Shown here: positions 1-7,372 of the stretch, in pieces
Position numbering within the stretch: position 1 is the stretch's first letter
Layout of the letters: every line of letters begins with the position of its first letter
NCBI GenBank assembly: GCA_017429765.1
Contig: JAFROJ010000050.1
Span: 1-64,000 of the forward strand
Source of the DNA: Bacteroidales bacterium
GTDB taxonomy: Bacteria; Bacteroidota; Bacteroidia; Bacteroidales; UBA932
Direction: 5' to 3'
DNA: 64,000 bases
Program-made: the position numbers and the translations under genes
Notes under the pieces: generated by a model
What the model was told of the DNA's origin: nothing
Databases searched by the model: none
The model's input: the letters and a program-made list of their open reading frames with translations, nothing else

Positions 1-7
1 GCTTGTT

Positions 8-53
8 TTATTTGCAGAAAATGCTTATATTGAGGTCAGAAACCTGCAAATAA
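8..53. repeat. Inverted repeat upstream of the IS5-like transposase
   Basis: A perfect 10-bp inverted repeat (TTATTTGCAG at 8-17 and its complement at 44-53) is extended imperfectly to a 17-bp pair, 1-17 against 44-60, with 14 of 17 positions matching. It sits immediately before the transposase gene and may be a subterminal element of the insertion sequence or a hairpin that limits read-through into the transposase. The true left end of the element may lie outside the window, and I found no convincing matching terminal repeat downstream of 1437. Confidence 0.5.
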
Positions 54-93
54 TTGAAGCGAAATGATCGGCCAAACACCCAAGGAGCATCAG

Positions 94-1437
94 ATGTCCA
101 TCTTCGAAGTCGCACTGGAAAGTTTCATCGATATGAACCACGAACTGGTCCTTCTGTCCAAGCAGATTGAGTGGGAGGAGGTGGAGTCGGAGTTCGCGGA
201 GTACTACTGCTCGGACAACGGGCGTCCGAGCGTTCCGATTCGAAAGATGGTGGGGATGATGCTTCTGAAGAACATCTACAACCTGAGCGATGAGGGTGTG
301 GTGGCCCGTTGGATGGAGAACCCGTACATGCAGTACTTCACAGGCGAAAAGGTGTTCCAGAAGCGTCCGCCGATGAATCCGATCGACATGACGAAGTTCC
401 GGAAGCGTATTGGCCCTCAGGGGGCCGAGAAGATCTTCAAGATCAGCCTGATGGTGAATGCGAGAGAGATTACGGCAAAGGAGATGAAGATGGTGATGAT
501 AGACAGCACGGTGCAGGAGAAGAACATCACCTTCCCGACGGACGCGAAGTTGTACCGAAAGATCATCGCCAAGGTGCTGAAGATGGCTCGGAAAGAGGAC
601 ATTGAGCTTCGCCGTACATACACTCGCGAGTTGAAGGAGTTGAAACTGAAGGTCAGGTTCATGAACCATCCGACTCGGATGAAGGATGGGAAGAAGGCCG
701 TGAGGCGTATCCGTACAATTGCCAGGGCTATGGTGAGCGACATCGCCAGGAAGATGGATGATCATCAATTGTCCATCTACGGAAAGGACCTGGATCTGTT
801 TATGAGGGTAATCAACCAGGAGCGCAACGACAAGGATAAAGTGTACAGTCTGCATGAGCCGGAAGTCCAGTGTATCTCGAAGGGGAAGGAGCATAAGAAG
901 TACGAGTTCGGGAACAAGAGCGCGATAGCCAAGACGCGTAGCGGTCTGATTGTGAGCGCACTGGCTTTTAAGGGGAATCCATACGATGGCCATACGATAT
1001 CCGCTCACCTGGAGCAGACCACGCGACTGACCGGATATACACCGGAGGAGGCTGTGACGGATCGGGGATACCGTGGGAAGAAGGAGATTGGCCGTACTAA
1101 GATCAGCATTCCGACATCCGGAACTCCCAGCCAGAGCTACTATCAAAAAACGAAGGCCAGGAAGAAGTTCCAGAAACGTGCGGGCATTGAGCCGGTCATC
1201 GGCCACCTGAAATCAGACCACCGGATGATACGAAACTTCCTGAAGGGTACCCAGGGAGACGCCATCAATACGCTGATGGCTGCCGCAGCATACAACATGA
1301 GGCATTGGATGAACAAAAATGCCTTGTCTTCTTTTGTCTCATGGCTGAAAACGCTTGTCGGACGCCTCGAGAATGTATTATTTGGAAACGATAACAAAAA
1401 CGCCTGCCTATGCCCGACGCTCGCAGCGGTCGCGTAG
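94..1437 (+). CDS. IS5-like family transposase (DDE)
   Basis: This 447-residue protein is a DDE transposase. The N-terminal third looks like a DUF772 domain (motif PYMQYFTGE). The catalytic triad is visible as D137 in MVMIDST, D323 in VTDRGYRG and E366 in GIEPVIGHLKSDHR, an arrangement typical of the IS5 superfamily. I chose the ATG at 94 because AAGGAG lies six bases upstream (82-87); an in-frame ATG at 64 would add ten residues. The gene is full length with no frameshift, so the element may be active. It borders an AT-rich accessory operon and has more balanced base composition than that operon, which suggests separate arrival. The family is confident; the exact IS group is not assigned. 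Confidence 0.9.
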   Translation: MSIFEVALESFIDMNHELVLLSKQIEWEEVESEFAEYYCSDNGRPSVPIRKMVGMMLLKNIYNLSDEGVVARWMENPYMQYFTGEKVFQKRPPMNPIDMTKFRKRIGPQGAEKIFKISLMVNAREITAKEMKMVMIDSTVQEKNITFPTDAKLYRKIIAKVLKMARKEDIELRRTYTRELKELKLKVRFMNHPTRMKDGKKAVRRIRTIARAMVSDIARKMDDHQLSIYGKDLDLFMRVINQERNDKDKVYSLHEPEVQCISKGKEHKKYEFGNKSAIAKTRSGLIVSALAFKGNPYDGHTISAHLEQTTRLTGYTPEEAVTDRGYRGKKEIGRTKISIPTSGTPSQSYYQKTKARKKFQKRAGIEPVIGHLKSDHRMIRNFLKGTQGDAINTLMAAAAYNMRHWMNKNALSSFVSWLKTLVGRLENVLFGNDNKNACLCPTLAAVA

Positions 1438-1458
1438 AGAGGGGTTTAGCAGGCTTGA

Positions 1459-1866
1459 CTACTTAAGCTCCTCCTCTCTTTTCTCCTGTTGGTCTGCAGT
1501 ATGTTCGTTCGAAAGTAGATTTGCCAGCAAGAAAATCGCAAATAACCCAAATAAGGCAACATTGATCAATAATGTAGCCTTATGCTTCTCAGGCTGGGCT
1601 ATCATAACAATGACGCCGATAATGAAGGTAAGCAGGAAGTACGCAGATGTTGCGACAAATAAGGGCCGCCTATAATCAGTGGCGACTGAATTCTTCCTTA
1701 ACATCAACGGGGTGCAAAGCAAGACAGCATACGAAAACAAGATTGCACCAAAAGAAATCCATACGGCCGTATTGTTATCAGTTCCAGACAGGGTGAAAAA
1801 GAATACCAGGAACACAATTACAAATACGGTATCTAATGCAAGCCAAAAGATATTTGTTCGTTTCAT
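1459..1866 (-). CDS. Small four-helix membrane protein, unknown function
   Basis: This 135-residue protein has four predicted hydrophobic helices (roughly residues 6-27, 34-53, 69-89 and 97-116) followed by a charged tail rich in Glu and Lys. I do not recognise a family. It is the last gene of a minus-strand operon and begins three bases after the SPFH-SHOCT gene ends, so it is probably co-transcribed and may act with that protein at the membrane. Its AT-rich composition matches the other genes in this block and differs from the GC-rich chromosome to the right. Confidence 0.7.
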   Translation of the reverse strand: MKRTNIFWLALDTVFVIVFLVFFFTLSGTDNNTAVWISFGAILFSYAVLLCTPLMLRKNSVATDYRRPLFVATSAYFLLTFIIGVIVMIAQPEKHKATLLINVALFGLFAIFLLANLLSNEHTADQQEKREEELK

Positions 1867-1869
1867 AAT

Positions 1870-2928
1870 CTACATCTGGCTAAGGATTTCACTCTTCTTT
1901 GCATCAAAATCAGCCTGAGAGATAAGCCCCATATCCAGCATCTCCTTAAGCTGCTTCAGCTTTTCCATTATCGGATTCCCACCTGTCGATGGATTCTGGA
2001 TAGTTTGCCCCTGCATTGTTTGCTGTCCCATGCCTCCAAAGATTCCGCCAGCTGCCATGCCGAGTCCTAATCCTGCGCCAGCTGCTGCAATACCACCGCT
2101 TCCTGGATTCTTTGCAACGTCTTTGAGAATGTCTACCTGTTGCTGAGCCGCCCAATTCTGACCAAGATAGTTCATCCTTGCCCTATCGGTGATCATCTTC
2201 TGGATTTCAGGATCATCAGATGTGGCCTTGCATGAAGCGACCGAAAAAGCATCCAGCTTTAATCCGTATTCCTCAATAATGGAGGCAATATGGGGCTCAA
2301 TCTCGGCGGCAATCTCAACCGTATTGCGAACAGTCTCAAAGATTACCTTACCTGATGCTTTCAGTCGATCAAGAGTTTGACTGAGTGAATTGACAATGTG
2401 CATTTGGAATTCATTGGCAAAGTACTTCTTTAATCCCTGCTGAGTTTCAAAATCAACATTGTTGCCCAACAACTTGGTAAGGAACTTGGCCCCATTATCA
2501 ATATGGACCTTAAAAGCGCCATAAGACTTGACATTCAAATTACCGAATGTGTCGTCATAATACTGAATCGGAGACATTGTACCCCATTCAATCTCTTGGC
2601 TATGGGCAGTACGCACAAAATAGGCAACACAGTTGAACGTGCTAATGCCTCCGGAGAAAGCATTGCGTAAACGACTTATAACAGGGTAGTTTTGTGTCGA
2701 TAGTTTATATGTCCCGTTCGTAAATGTTTGCTCAATAACGCCACCTTTAACGAAAATTGCCTCCTCGCCGGGCATTACAATCAAGGTCGAATTCGTATTG
2801 AAATCTTCTTCCGGCTGTCGCCAGATCAAAAGGCTTCCATCCCCCGAATTCTTTATAACATCTACCCAGTGCTTTTTCCCTCCCACATAGGCAGATTCAT
2901 TCGGATTCTTATTGTTAAATAGTCCCAT
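1870..2928 (-). CDS. SPFH domain protein with C-terminal SHOCT domain (YdjI-like)
   Basis: The 352-residue product has an SPFH/band-7-type core across about residues 25-260, a Gly/Ala/Met-rich linker at about 275-310, and a SHOCT-like ending (QLKEMLDMGLISQADFDAKKSEIL). This layout is that of bacterial SPFH proteins once labelled virion core proteins, such as Bacillus YdjI. Proteins of this group associate with membranes and are linked to envelope stress in Bacillus. It has no transmembrane helix of its own. The two flanking genes encode membrane proteins, which supports a joint role at the envelope; that role is inferred. The start is the ATG at 2928. Confidence 0.85.
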   Translation of the reverse strand: MGLFNNKNPNESAYVGGKKHWVDVIKNSGDGSLLIWRQPEEDFNTNSTLIVMPGEEAIFVKGGVIEQTFTNGTYKLSTQNYPVISRLRNAFSGGISTFNCVAYFVRTAHSQEIEWGTMSPIQYYDDTFGNLNVKSYGAFKVHIDNGAKFLTKLLGNNVDFETQQGLKKYFANEFQMHIVNSLSQTLDRLKASGKVIFETVRNTVEIAAEIEPHIASIIEEYGLKLDAFSVASCKATSDDPEIQKMITDRARMNYLGQNWAAQQQVDILKDVAKNPGSGGIAAAGAGLGLGMAAGGIFGGMGQQTMQGQTIQNPSTGGNPIMEKLKQLKEMLDMGLISQADFDAKKSEILSQM

Positions 2929-2939
2929 AATACATAGAG

Positions 2940-3383
2940 TTAAGGATAATCAATGAAACAAATAGTGCCGCAGCAAATTGACAGGCGATGAGCAATTAAA
3001 CGTAAAGCCTTGAATGTGTTATACTTTTTAAGTGCCATAGTTGCATACACAGAGCAAGACGGCATACAGACGCATTTGCGGCGGGTTCGCTCTGGTGCAT
3101 AGTGCTGATATAACTCGATAAGTGTGATGAGAATCTGTTTATGCAATAGAAGGCATATAAAACAAGTCACAAACAGGTATATACGCAAAAAGTAATTGAG
3201 GGGGAATGACCCCCACTCAATTACTTTATATGCATACAGCACAATGAGTATTGCAGTTGTAACAAATAGTGCAGCCAGCAGTACAGTCGCTACTCGAATG
3301 AAAAAGGCTGTCCATGTGGTTTTAGGCCTTGATAAAGGATGGTAGCGCCTGTAGTAATCTGCTATGATTGCTTCATTGTTCAC
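2940..3383 (-). CDS. YidD-like protein with two N-terminal membrane helices
   Basis: The 147-residue product has two hydrophobic helices (about 26-52 and 63-82) followed by a YidD-like region at 84-147. The core features of YidD, a membrane-protein insertion efficiency factor, are recognisable: LIELYQ, then the motif PSCSVY at 108-113, and a following basic helix. The family's usual C-terminal HPWGxGGxDPVP-type ending is replaced by a Cys-rich stretch (CCGTICFIDYP). Ordinary YidD is about 70-90 residues and lacks the extra helices. The start is GTG at 3383, which shares one base with the stop codon of the upstream gene, indicating tight translational coupling. The family call is from motif similarity; the function is not demonstrated. 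Confidence 0.7.
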   Translation of the reverse strand: MNNEAIIADYYRRYHPLSRPKTTWTAFFIRVATVLLAALFVTTAILIVLYAYKVIEWGSFPLNYFLRIYLFVTCFICLLLHKQILITLIELYQHYAPERTRRKCVCMPSCSVYATMALKKYNTFKALRLIAHRLSICCGTICFIDYP

Positions 3384-4039
3384 TAAGCTTGTTTCTTTTC
3401 ACGAAGCTTGGCTTTCATGCCTTGAATTGCGCCCTCAGTGTATTCGTTCTGATCCATCGCGCAGGAGAAGTTGTCGCCAGGGACAACAAGTTTGAATTCG
3501 GTGGTATCAACCTGGAATTTTTCACCACCTCTTTCTATTTCTTTAGATTCAGAAACTGTGGAGAAATTGGTGATATCCTTGTAGAAATACTCTTCCGTAC
3601 GCTCTCTATCTTTCTTTTCGTCGAAAGACATGGTCTTCTTATAAAGATATACCTGTGTGTCCGAGAAAAACAGCCATGCTACCTCATACTTAGAACTTCT
3701 CCACACACCGTCATCACATTTCTTAAAGTAGCTATCCTTATCAAATTTAAATCCTTCAAAATGAACCGGCTCAATCTCCTTTAATTGATCCTCGTCAAGA
3801 CCAATTTTGTCCATTCCTCTTTGCTTAAGACTAGGAACATTCTTTTTGATGAAGGCATCATATTCCGCATCAGACATTTTCTTTCGCATGCATCCGTCAA
3901 CAAGGAAATAGCGAATTACTTCTTTCTGCTCAGGAGTCTTTCCTTTATAAGCGGCCCGGACATTTGCGGGATCACGGAATAACTTTGAGTAGATCAGCCA
4001 AGCTATCACAAGGACAGCGATAATGATAACAATTGCCAT
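3383..4039 (-). CDS. Membrane-anchored protein of unknown function
   Basis: The 218-residue product starts with one hydrophobic helix (residues 2-18) and is otherwise soluble and rich in Lys, Glu and Phe. I do not recognise the domain. The helix is followed directly by charged residues and lacks a cleavage site, so it is probably a membrane anchor. It is the first gene of the minus-strand operon that continues with the YidD-like and SPFH-SHOCT genes, and its stop codon TAG shares a base with the next start codon. A hairpin with a T-run on the same strand lies 65 bases upstream of the start, so transcription from further upstream may be attenuated. Confidence 0.75.
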   Translation of the reverse strand: MAIVIIIAVLVIAWLIYSKLFRDPANVRAAYKGKTPEQKEVIRYFLVDGCMRKKMSDAEYDAFIKKNVPSLKQRGMDKIGLDEDQLKEIEPVHFEGFKFDKDSYFKKCDDGVWRSSKYEVAWLFFSDTQVYLYKKTMSFDEKKDRERTEEYFYKDITNFSTVSESKEIERGGEKFQVDTTEFKLVVPGDNFSCAMDQNEYTEGAIQGMKAKLREKKQA

Positions 4040-4103
4040 AATAGATTAGAGATTAAATGGTTAATAAATTATTAGTTTTTGTTTTACTCAACTCACGTGA
4101 CAA

Positions 4104-4133
4104 CAAAAAACACGAGCGCTACTTGCTCGTGTT
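4104..4133 (-). terminator. Intrinsic terminator ahead of the 4039-1459 operon
   Basis: A perfect 9-bp stem (4109-4117 with 4125-4133), loop of seven bases, is followed on the minus strand by a run of six T residues at 4110-4105. There is no such T-run on the plus strand, so the direction is clear. Confidence 0.7.
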
Positions 4134-4234
4134 GGGCCGTCGGAGGGCCATTAGCTAACAAGTCACGCCCGTGTAAACCACGGACGTTCACGACTTGTCC
4201 CAATAGCTAATCTCGTTTATTGAAATTTCCGACG
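4104..4234 (-). ncRNA. Candidate structured leader or small RNA ending in a terminator
   Basis: Four concentric stems are visible: 4138-4144 with 4228-4234 (7 bp), 4150-4156 with 4205-4211 (7 bp), 4158-4164 with 4192-4198 (7 bp), and 4169-4173 with 4179-4183 (5 bp). On the minus strand this long hairpin is followed by a separate 9-bp hairpin (4125-4133 with 4109-4117) and then six T residues, the form of an intrinsic terminator. The element is on the same strand as the operon that starts at 4039, so it may be an attenuating leader of that operon or an independent small RNA. I recognise no known RNA family. The folding is read from the sequence; transcription is inferred. Confidence 0.5.
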
Positions 4235-4366
4235 TTTCAACACGATGGAACAAATTGCAAACGCATCTTTTATGTCTTGATAAGTACTTCGTTCCCTATC
4301 ATCATAAATAATTAAAGACTCACTTGCAAGAATCCATGATAGCATTTGATTCTTTTGTAAAACTGG

Positions 4367-4487
4367 CGCACGAAGACACACCGTATGAGCCTATTAGGAA
4401 GGGTGTCCCGTGCGGCATATTCGGTAATCGGCCATTGCCGCACCAGATTACCCGTTATGGCCGAATCTAACCGCACTCTTCGTGCGG
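4367..4487. repeat. Nested palindromic element with competing hairpins
   Basis: A 10-bp outer stem joins 4367-4376 to 4477-4486. Inside are GTGCGGC at 4410-4416 with its complement at 4437-4443, GGTAATC at 4423-4429 with its complement at 4446-4452, and CGGCCAT at 4429-4435 with its complement at 4457-4463. A 6-bp hairpin at 4471-4476 and 4482-4487 uses the same bases as the outer stem, so the two folds exclude each other. It may be a mobile palindromic repeat, a recombination site or a switching RNA. I cannot choose between these from one copy. Confidence 0.5.
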
Positions 4488-4528
4488 CTATTTGGCGAAG
4501 ATACAACTTTTGTCAGACAGGGTTCCTA

Positions 4529-5032
4529 CTACTTAAGAATCGGATCGCCGCAGACTTTCTTGCGGCCGCAACCCTTGCACTTGAAGCCGGCCCAGACGGA
4601 GTCGAACTGGTTGATGGCGGCCTCGACGAGGGCGGGATCATCGGTCAGGATTCCCGCCTCGAAGTTGCGGTTGCGGGCGCTCTTCATCCCGATTCCGGCT
4701 CCAGTCAAATTGGCCGATCCGATGTAGGCTACCTTCAGGTCGAATATTAAGATCTTGAAATGCACACGAGGGCAAAGGACTCGCTCCAGGCCGGTGAACA
4801 GGACAGGATAATTGTCGAAGTCCTCACGGAAGTTAGGCCCCGGCTCTTTGGCGTGGATGAGGCGCACTTCCCTGCCCTTGCTGATCAGGTCGGCGAGCAG
4901 GCCAAGGAATGGTCTTTCAGAGACATACAAGTCCTTGATGTCCGCGGTCCCTATCCACAGGGATCGCCTGACCAGGGGGACCCTCGAAAGGACCTCCTTG
5001 AAATGAGCCTCGTCCGCGATGTACCGTATCAT
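4529..5032 (-). CDS. Phospholipase D-like protein with a single HKD motif
   Basis: The 167-residue product carries one PLD/HKD active-site motif, H91-x-K93 with D98, followed by the characteristic GSANLTG segment (about 105-111). Single-HKD proteins of this size, for example Nuc-type endonucleases, act as dimers in which two motifs form one active site. There is no signal peptide, unlike secreted Nuc. The C-terminus carries a Cys-rich tail (CKGCGRKKVC) that could bind a metal ion. The substrate may be nucleic acid or phospholipid and cannot be told from sequence. It is divergent from the exonuclease gene at 5094, with 61 bases between them. Confidence 0.8.
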   Translation of the reverse strand: MIRYIADEAHFKEVLSRVPLVRRSLWIGTADIKDLYVSERPFLGLLADLISKGREVRLIHAKEPGPNFREDFDNYPVLFTGLERVLCPRVHFKILIFDLKVAYIGSANLTGAGIGMKSARNRNFEAGILTDDPALVEAAINQFDSVWAGFKCKGCGRKKVCGDPILK

Positions 5033-5057
5033 CTTCCGCGAATTTACGAATAATACG

Positions 5058-5065
5058 TATCTTCG
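5058..5065 (+). promoter_or_regulatory. Candidate -7 box TATCTTCG for the exonuclease gene
   Basis: The box lies 28 bases before the ATG at 5094 and matches the TAnnTTyG form seen at the tRNA-Ser promoter in this window. I see no matching TTTG element at the expected distance. Confidence 0.45.
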
Positions 5066-5093
5066 CGAACATAAGAGAGATTATTCACGTTAT

Positions 5094-5588
5094 ATGACCA
5101 ATTTCGCGGCGATAGATTTCGAGACGGCGAACGAGTGCCCGAGCAGCGTCTGCAGCGTGGGGGTGGTGGTCGTGCGGGACGGGGAGGTCGTGGACCGGTT
5201 CTACAGCCTGATCCATCCTGAGCCTGAGTACTACCAGTGGTTCTGCCAGCGGGTCCACGGCCTGTCGGAGGAGGACACGGATGACGCTCCGGTGTTCCCT
5301 TATGTGTGGGAACAGATCGAGCCGCTGATCGAGGGCCTCCCACTGGTCGCCCACAACGCTTGTTTCGACGAGGGCTGCCTGAAAGCCGTGTTCAGGGTCT
5401 ATCAGATGGATTATCCGGACTATATATTCCTGGACACCTTGTCCGCGTCACGCCGGCATTACGGCCGGAGACTCCCGAACCACCAACTACAGACCGTCGC
5501 GGCCGCCTGCGGCTATGACCTCACGAGGCATCATCACGCCCTCGCCGACGCCGAGGCCTGCGCGGCAATCGCTCTGGAATTGCTCTGA
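5094..5588 (+). CDS. DnaQ-like 3'-5' exonuclease (DEDD family)
   Basis: This 164-residue protein is a stand-alone exonuclease of the DNA polymerase III epsilon type. The first acidic motif is visible as AIDFETAN near the N-terminus (D and E of DxE), the second as AHNACFDEGCL, and the third near the C-terminus as HHALADAEACA, with the His and Asp expected of the DEDDh subgroup. There is no polymerase or UvrC-like domain, so it may serve repair, RNA processing or proofreading. The start is the ATG at 5094, since the longer upstream frame crosses the candidate promoter. It converges with the TSCPD gene, with 27 bases between them. Confidence 0.9.
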   Translation: MTNFAAIDFETANECPSSVCSVGVVVVRDGEVVDRFYSLIHPEPEYYQWFCQRVHGLSEEDTDDAPVFPYVWEQIEPLIEGLPLVAHNACFDEGCLKAVFRVYQMDYPDYIFLDTLSASRRHYGRRLPNHQLQTVAAACGYDLTRHHHALADAEACAAIALELL

Positions 5589-5615
5589 TAGTAAAGGAAT
5601 AATCACAAAAGAAGC

Positions 5616-5912
5616 CTAGCGCAGCGCTTTCAGCGCCCTGGCGAGCTGGTCGGGGCAACTTGTGCCGCGGCCTTTGCAGTCGATGCCGTCAAGCCTCCTG
5701 ATGGCCTCATCAACCTTCATCCCGGCGACAAGAGCGGCCACACCCTGGGTGTTGCCGTTGCAGCCGTTGGTGTATTTCACACGGCGGATTGTGTCGCCCT
5801 CAGTCTCGATGTCGATCTGGGTCGAGCAAACATAGCCGCAAGTGAGGAAAGACGCCTTGCGGACCCCGTCCTCGAAACGGTCTTCTATCTTGGTGACATC
5901 AAACATATCCAT
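5616..5912 (-). CDS. TSCPD domain-containing protein (TIGR03905-like)
   Basis: The 98-residue product ends with the sequence GRGTSCPDQLARAL, which names the TSCPD domain. The same domain occurs at the C-terminus of some vitamin B12-dependent ribonucleotide reductases and as small stand-alone proteins like this one. Several Cys residues (FLTCGYVCSTQ, NGCNGN, TSCPD) suggest metal or redox chemistry. The biochemical role of the stand-alone form is not known to me. A candidate promoter box (5934-5941) lies just upstream. Confidence 0.85.
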   Translation of the reverse strand: MDMFDVTKIEDRFEDGVRKASFLTCGYVCSTQIDIETEGDTIRRVKYTNGCNGNTQGVAALVAGMKVDEAIRRLDGIDCKGRGTSCPDQLARALKALR

Positions 5913-5933
5913 TGTTGTCTCAATTGGTTAGCG

Positions 5934-5941
5934 CGAATGTA
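5934..5941 (-). promoter_or_regulatory. Candidate -7 box TACATTCG for the TSCPD gene
   Basis: On the minus strand the box precedes the ATG at 5912 by 21 bases, which would give a short leader. The upstream TTTG element is not evident. Confidence 0.4.
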
Positions 5942-5964
5942 AGAATATTCTTCCGGAAAATGAG

Positions 5965-5972
5965 TATCTTTG
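5965..5972 (+). promoter_or_regulatory. Candidate -7 box TATCTTTG for the esterase gene
   Basis: An exact TAnnTTTG box ends six bases before the ATG at 5979, so the transcript would be leaderless or nearly so. The position also rules out the in-frame TTG at 5970 as the start. Confidence 0.55.
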
Positions 5973-5978
5973 TTTACC

Positions 5979-6824
5979 ATGAGAAAGATAGCGATACTAC
6001 TACTGACGCTGGCGGCGACGCTGGCGGCGGCGCTGCCGGCCCTGTCACAGGGCAAGTACCACGGGAGTTACAATCTCGAACAAGGCATCCCCTACCACGC
6101 CGGGGCCGGGGAATACGCGGCCGAGCGTTGCGTCCTTGACTTCTACTATCCCGCCGAACTCAAAGACTTCCCCACCGTGGTCTGGTTCCACGGCGGCGGG
6201 CTCACAGGCGGGCAGAAAGATATTCCCGAAGGGCTGAAGGATTCCGGAATAGGAATAATCGGGGTGAACTACAGGCTGCTCCCGAAAGCGACCGTGCAGG
6301 AATGCATAGACGACGCGGCCGCCGCTGTCGCCTGGGCCTTCAGGGAGGTGGCGTCCAGAGGCGGAAGCCCTGAGAAGATATTCGTGGCGGGCCATTCGGC
6401 CGGAGGCTACCTGACCGACATGATCGTGCTGGACAAGAAGTGGCTCGCCGCCTACGGGATCGACTCCGACAAGATCGCCGGGGCCTTCCCCTATAGCGCG
6501 CAGAAAATCACCCACTTCAACGTCAGGGAGAAGATGGGGATGGGGCCCTTGCAGCCTCTCGTTGACGAGACCGCCCCTCTCTTCCACGTCAGGAAACTCC
6601 CTATGCCAATGCTGGTCCTATCGGGCGACCGTGAGCTCGAGCTCTACGGCCGCTACGAGGAGCAGGCGTATTTCTGGAGGATGATGAGGCTCTCAGGGAA
6701 CGAGGATATCTTCCTTTACGAGTTCGACGGCTACGACCACGGAGGAATGGCTGTACCCGCCCACAATGTCGTGAAGCGCTTTATCCGTGCGATCAGCGCC
6801 GGCGAGAAACTCCCGGCGAGATAG
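5979..6824 (+). CDS. Secreted alpha/beta hydrolase, esterase/lipase type
   Basis: The 281-residue product has a cleavable signal peptide (ending near ALPALSQG) and an alpha/beta hydrolase fold. The oxyanion-hole motif HGGG is at about 71-74, the nucleophile elbow GHSAG centres on S140, and a late DGYDHGGM supplies the probable catalytic His. The HGGG motif places it with hormone-sensitive-lipase or carboxylesterase-like enzymes, such as those that deacetylate or de-esterify plant polysaccharides. The substrate cannot be inferred. It converges with the carbonic anhydrase gene, with five bases between stops. I chose the ATG at 5979 because it starts the signal peptide and lies directly after a promoter box. 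Confidence 0.88.
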   Translation: MRKIAILLLTLAATLAAALPALSQGKYHGSYNLEQGIPYHAGAGEYAAERCVLDFYYPAELKDFPTVVWFHGGGLTGGQKDIPEGLKDSGIGIIGVNYRLLPKATVQECIDDAAAAVAWAFREVASRGGSPEKIFVAGHSAGGYLTDMIVLDKKWLAAYGIDSDKIAGAFPYSAQKITHFNVREKMGMGPLQPLVDETAPLFHVRKLPMPMLVLSGDRELELYGRYEEQAYFWRMMRLSGNEDIFLYEFDGYDHGGMAVPAHNVVKRFIRAISAGEKLPAR

Positions 6825-6829
6825 CGAAA

Positions 6830-7372
6830 CTACTCGACCCCGGTCAGTTCCCCTGTCACGGAATCAATAATAAATCCCCTGACAATCACATCGTTAGGGA
6901 CAAGAGGGTGGCTCTTCACCGCCGCCACTGTCTTCCGGACCGAGGCCTCGGTGTCGTGGAATCCCTCCAGCCATCCGGCGATCCCCTTCCCCTCCCATTC
7001 GGCGAGAGTTTCCTCGGGGATCCCGCGCTCGAGCATGTGAGGCTTGAACTCCTCATAACTCATGTGGCAGGCGCCGCAAGTGGAGTGGTGGACGACCATG
7101 ACCTCCCGGACCCCAAGCTCGTAAATTCCCACAAGGAGGGAACGAATGGCGGAGTCTGTCTCTGAAAGGATCAGCCCTCCGGCGTTCTTGATGATCTTGG
7201 CGTCACCGTTCCGCAGGCCTAAAGCCTTGGGCAGCAACTCGGTTAGGCGGGTGTCCATGCAGGTGAGGACAGCCAGCCCCTTGGCCGGGTACTTGTCCGT
7301 CACGTACGGCTCGTAGGCCTTCTCGGCCACGAACCTCTTGTTGTACTTAAGAATATCCTCTATCATATTCAT
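6830..7372 (-). CDS. Beta-class carbonic anhydrase
   Basis: This 180-residue enzyme interconverts carbon dioxide and bicarbonate. The zinc site of beta-carbonic anhydrases is intact: C38 and D40 with R42 in TCMDTR, and H96-x-x-C99 in HHSTCGAC. The size suits the small plant-type or Cab-type bacterial group. It has no signal peptide and is cytoplasmic. It follows the DUF418 gene with no intervening base, so the two are probably co-transcribed. The function is well supported. Confidence 0.93.
   Translation of the reverse strand: MNMIEDILKYNKRFVAEKAYEPYVTDKYPAKGLAVLTCMDTRLTELLPKALGLRNGDAKIIKNAGGLILSETDSAIRSLLVGIYELGVREVMVVHHSTCGACHMSYEEFKPHMLERGIPEETLAEWEGKGIAGWLEGFHDTEASVRKTVAAVKSHPLVPNDVIVRGFIIDSVTGELTGVE

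Larger units (their letters stand above)
4040..4528. other. Gene-free stretch containing two folded palindromic regions
   Basis: No open frame in this 489-bp stretch resembles a gene. It contains a long nested hairpin with an intrinsic terminator (4104-4234) and a second nested palindrome (4367-4487), each listed separately. The remaining bases 4235-4366 are AT-rich with no structure I could find. The stretch marks the transition from the AT-rich accessory block to the GC-rich chromosome. Confidence 0.7.

Noticed and set aside
4104..4234. Possible retron or group II intron RNA
   Set aside because: No reverse transcriptase gene is present in the window, and the structure lacks intron domain V features.
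1..4530. Prophage or conjugative element
   Set aside because: Apart from the IS there are no integrase, capsid, portal, relaxase or Tra genes.
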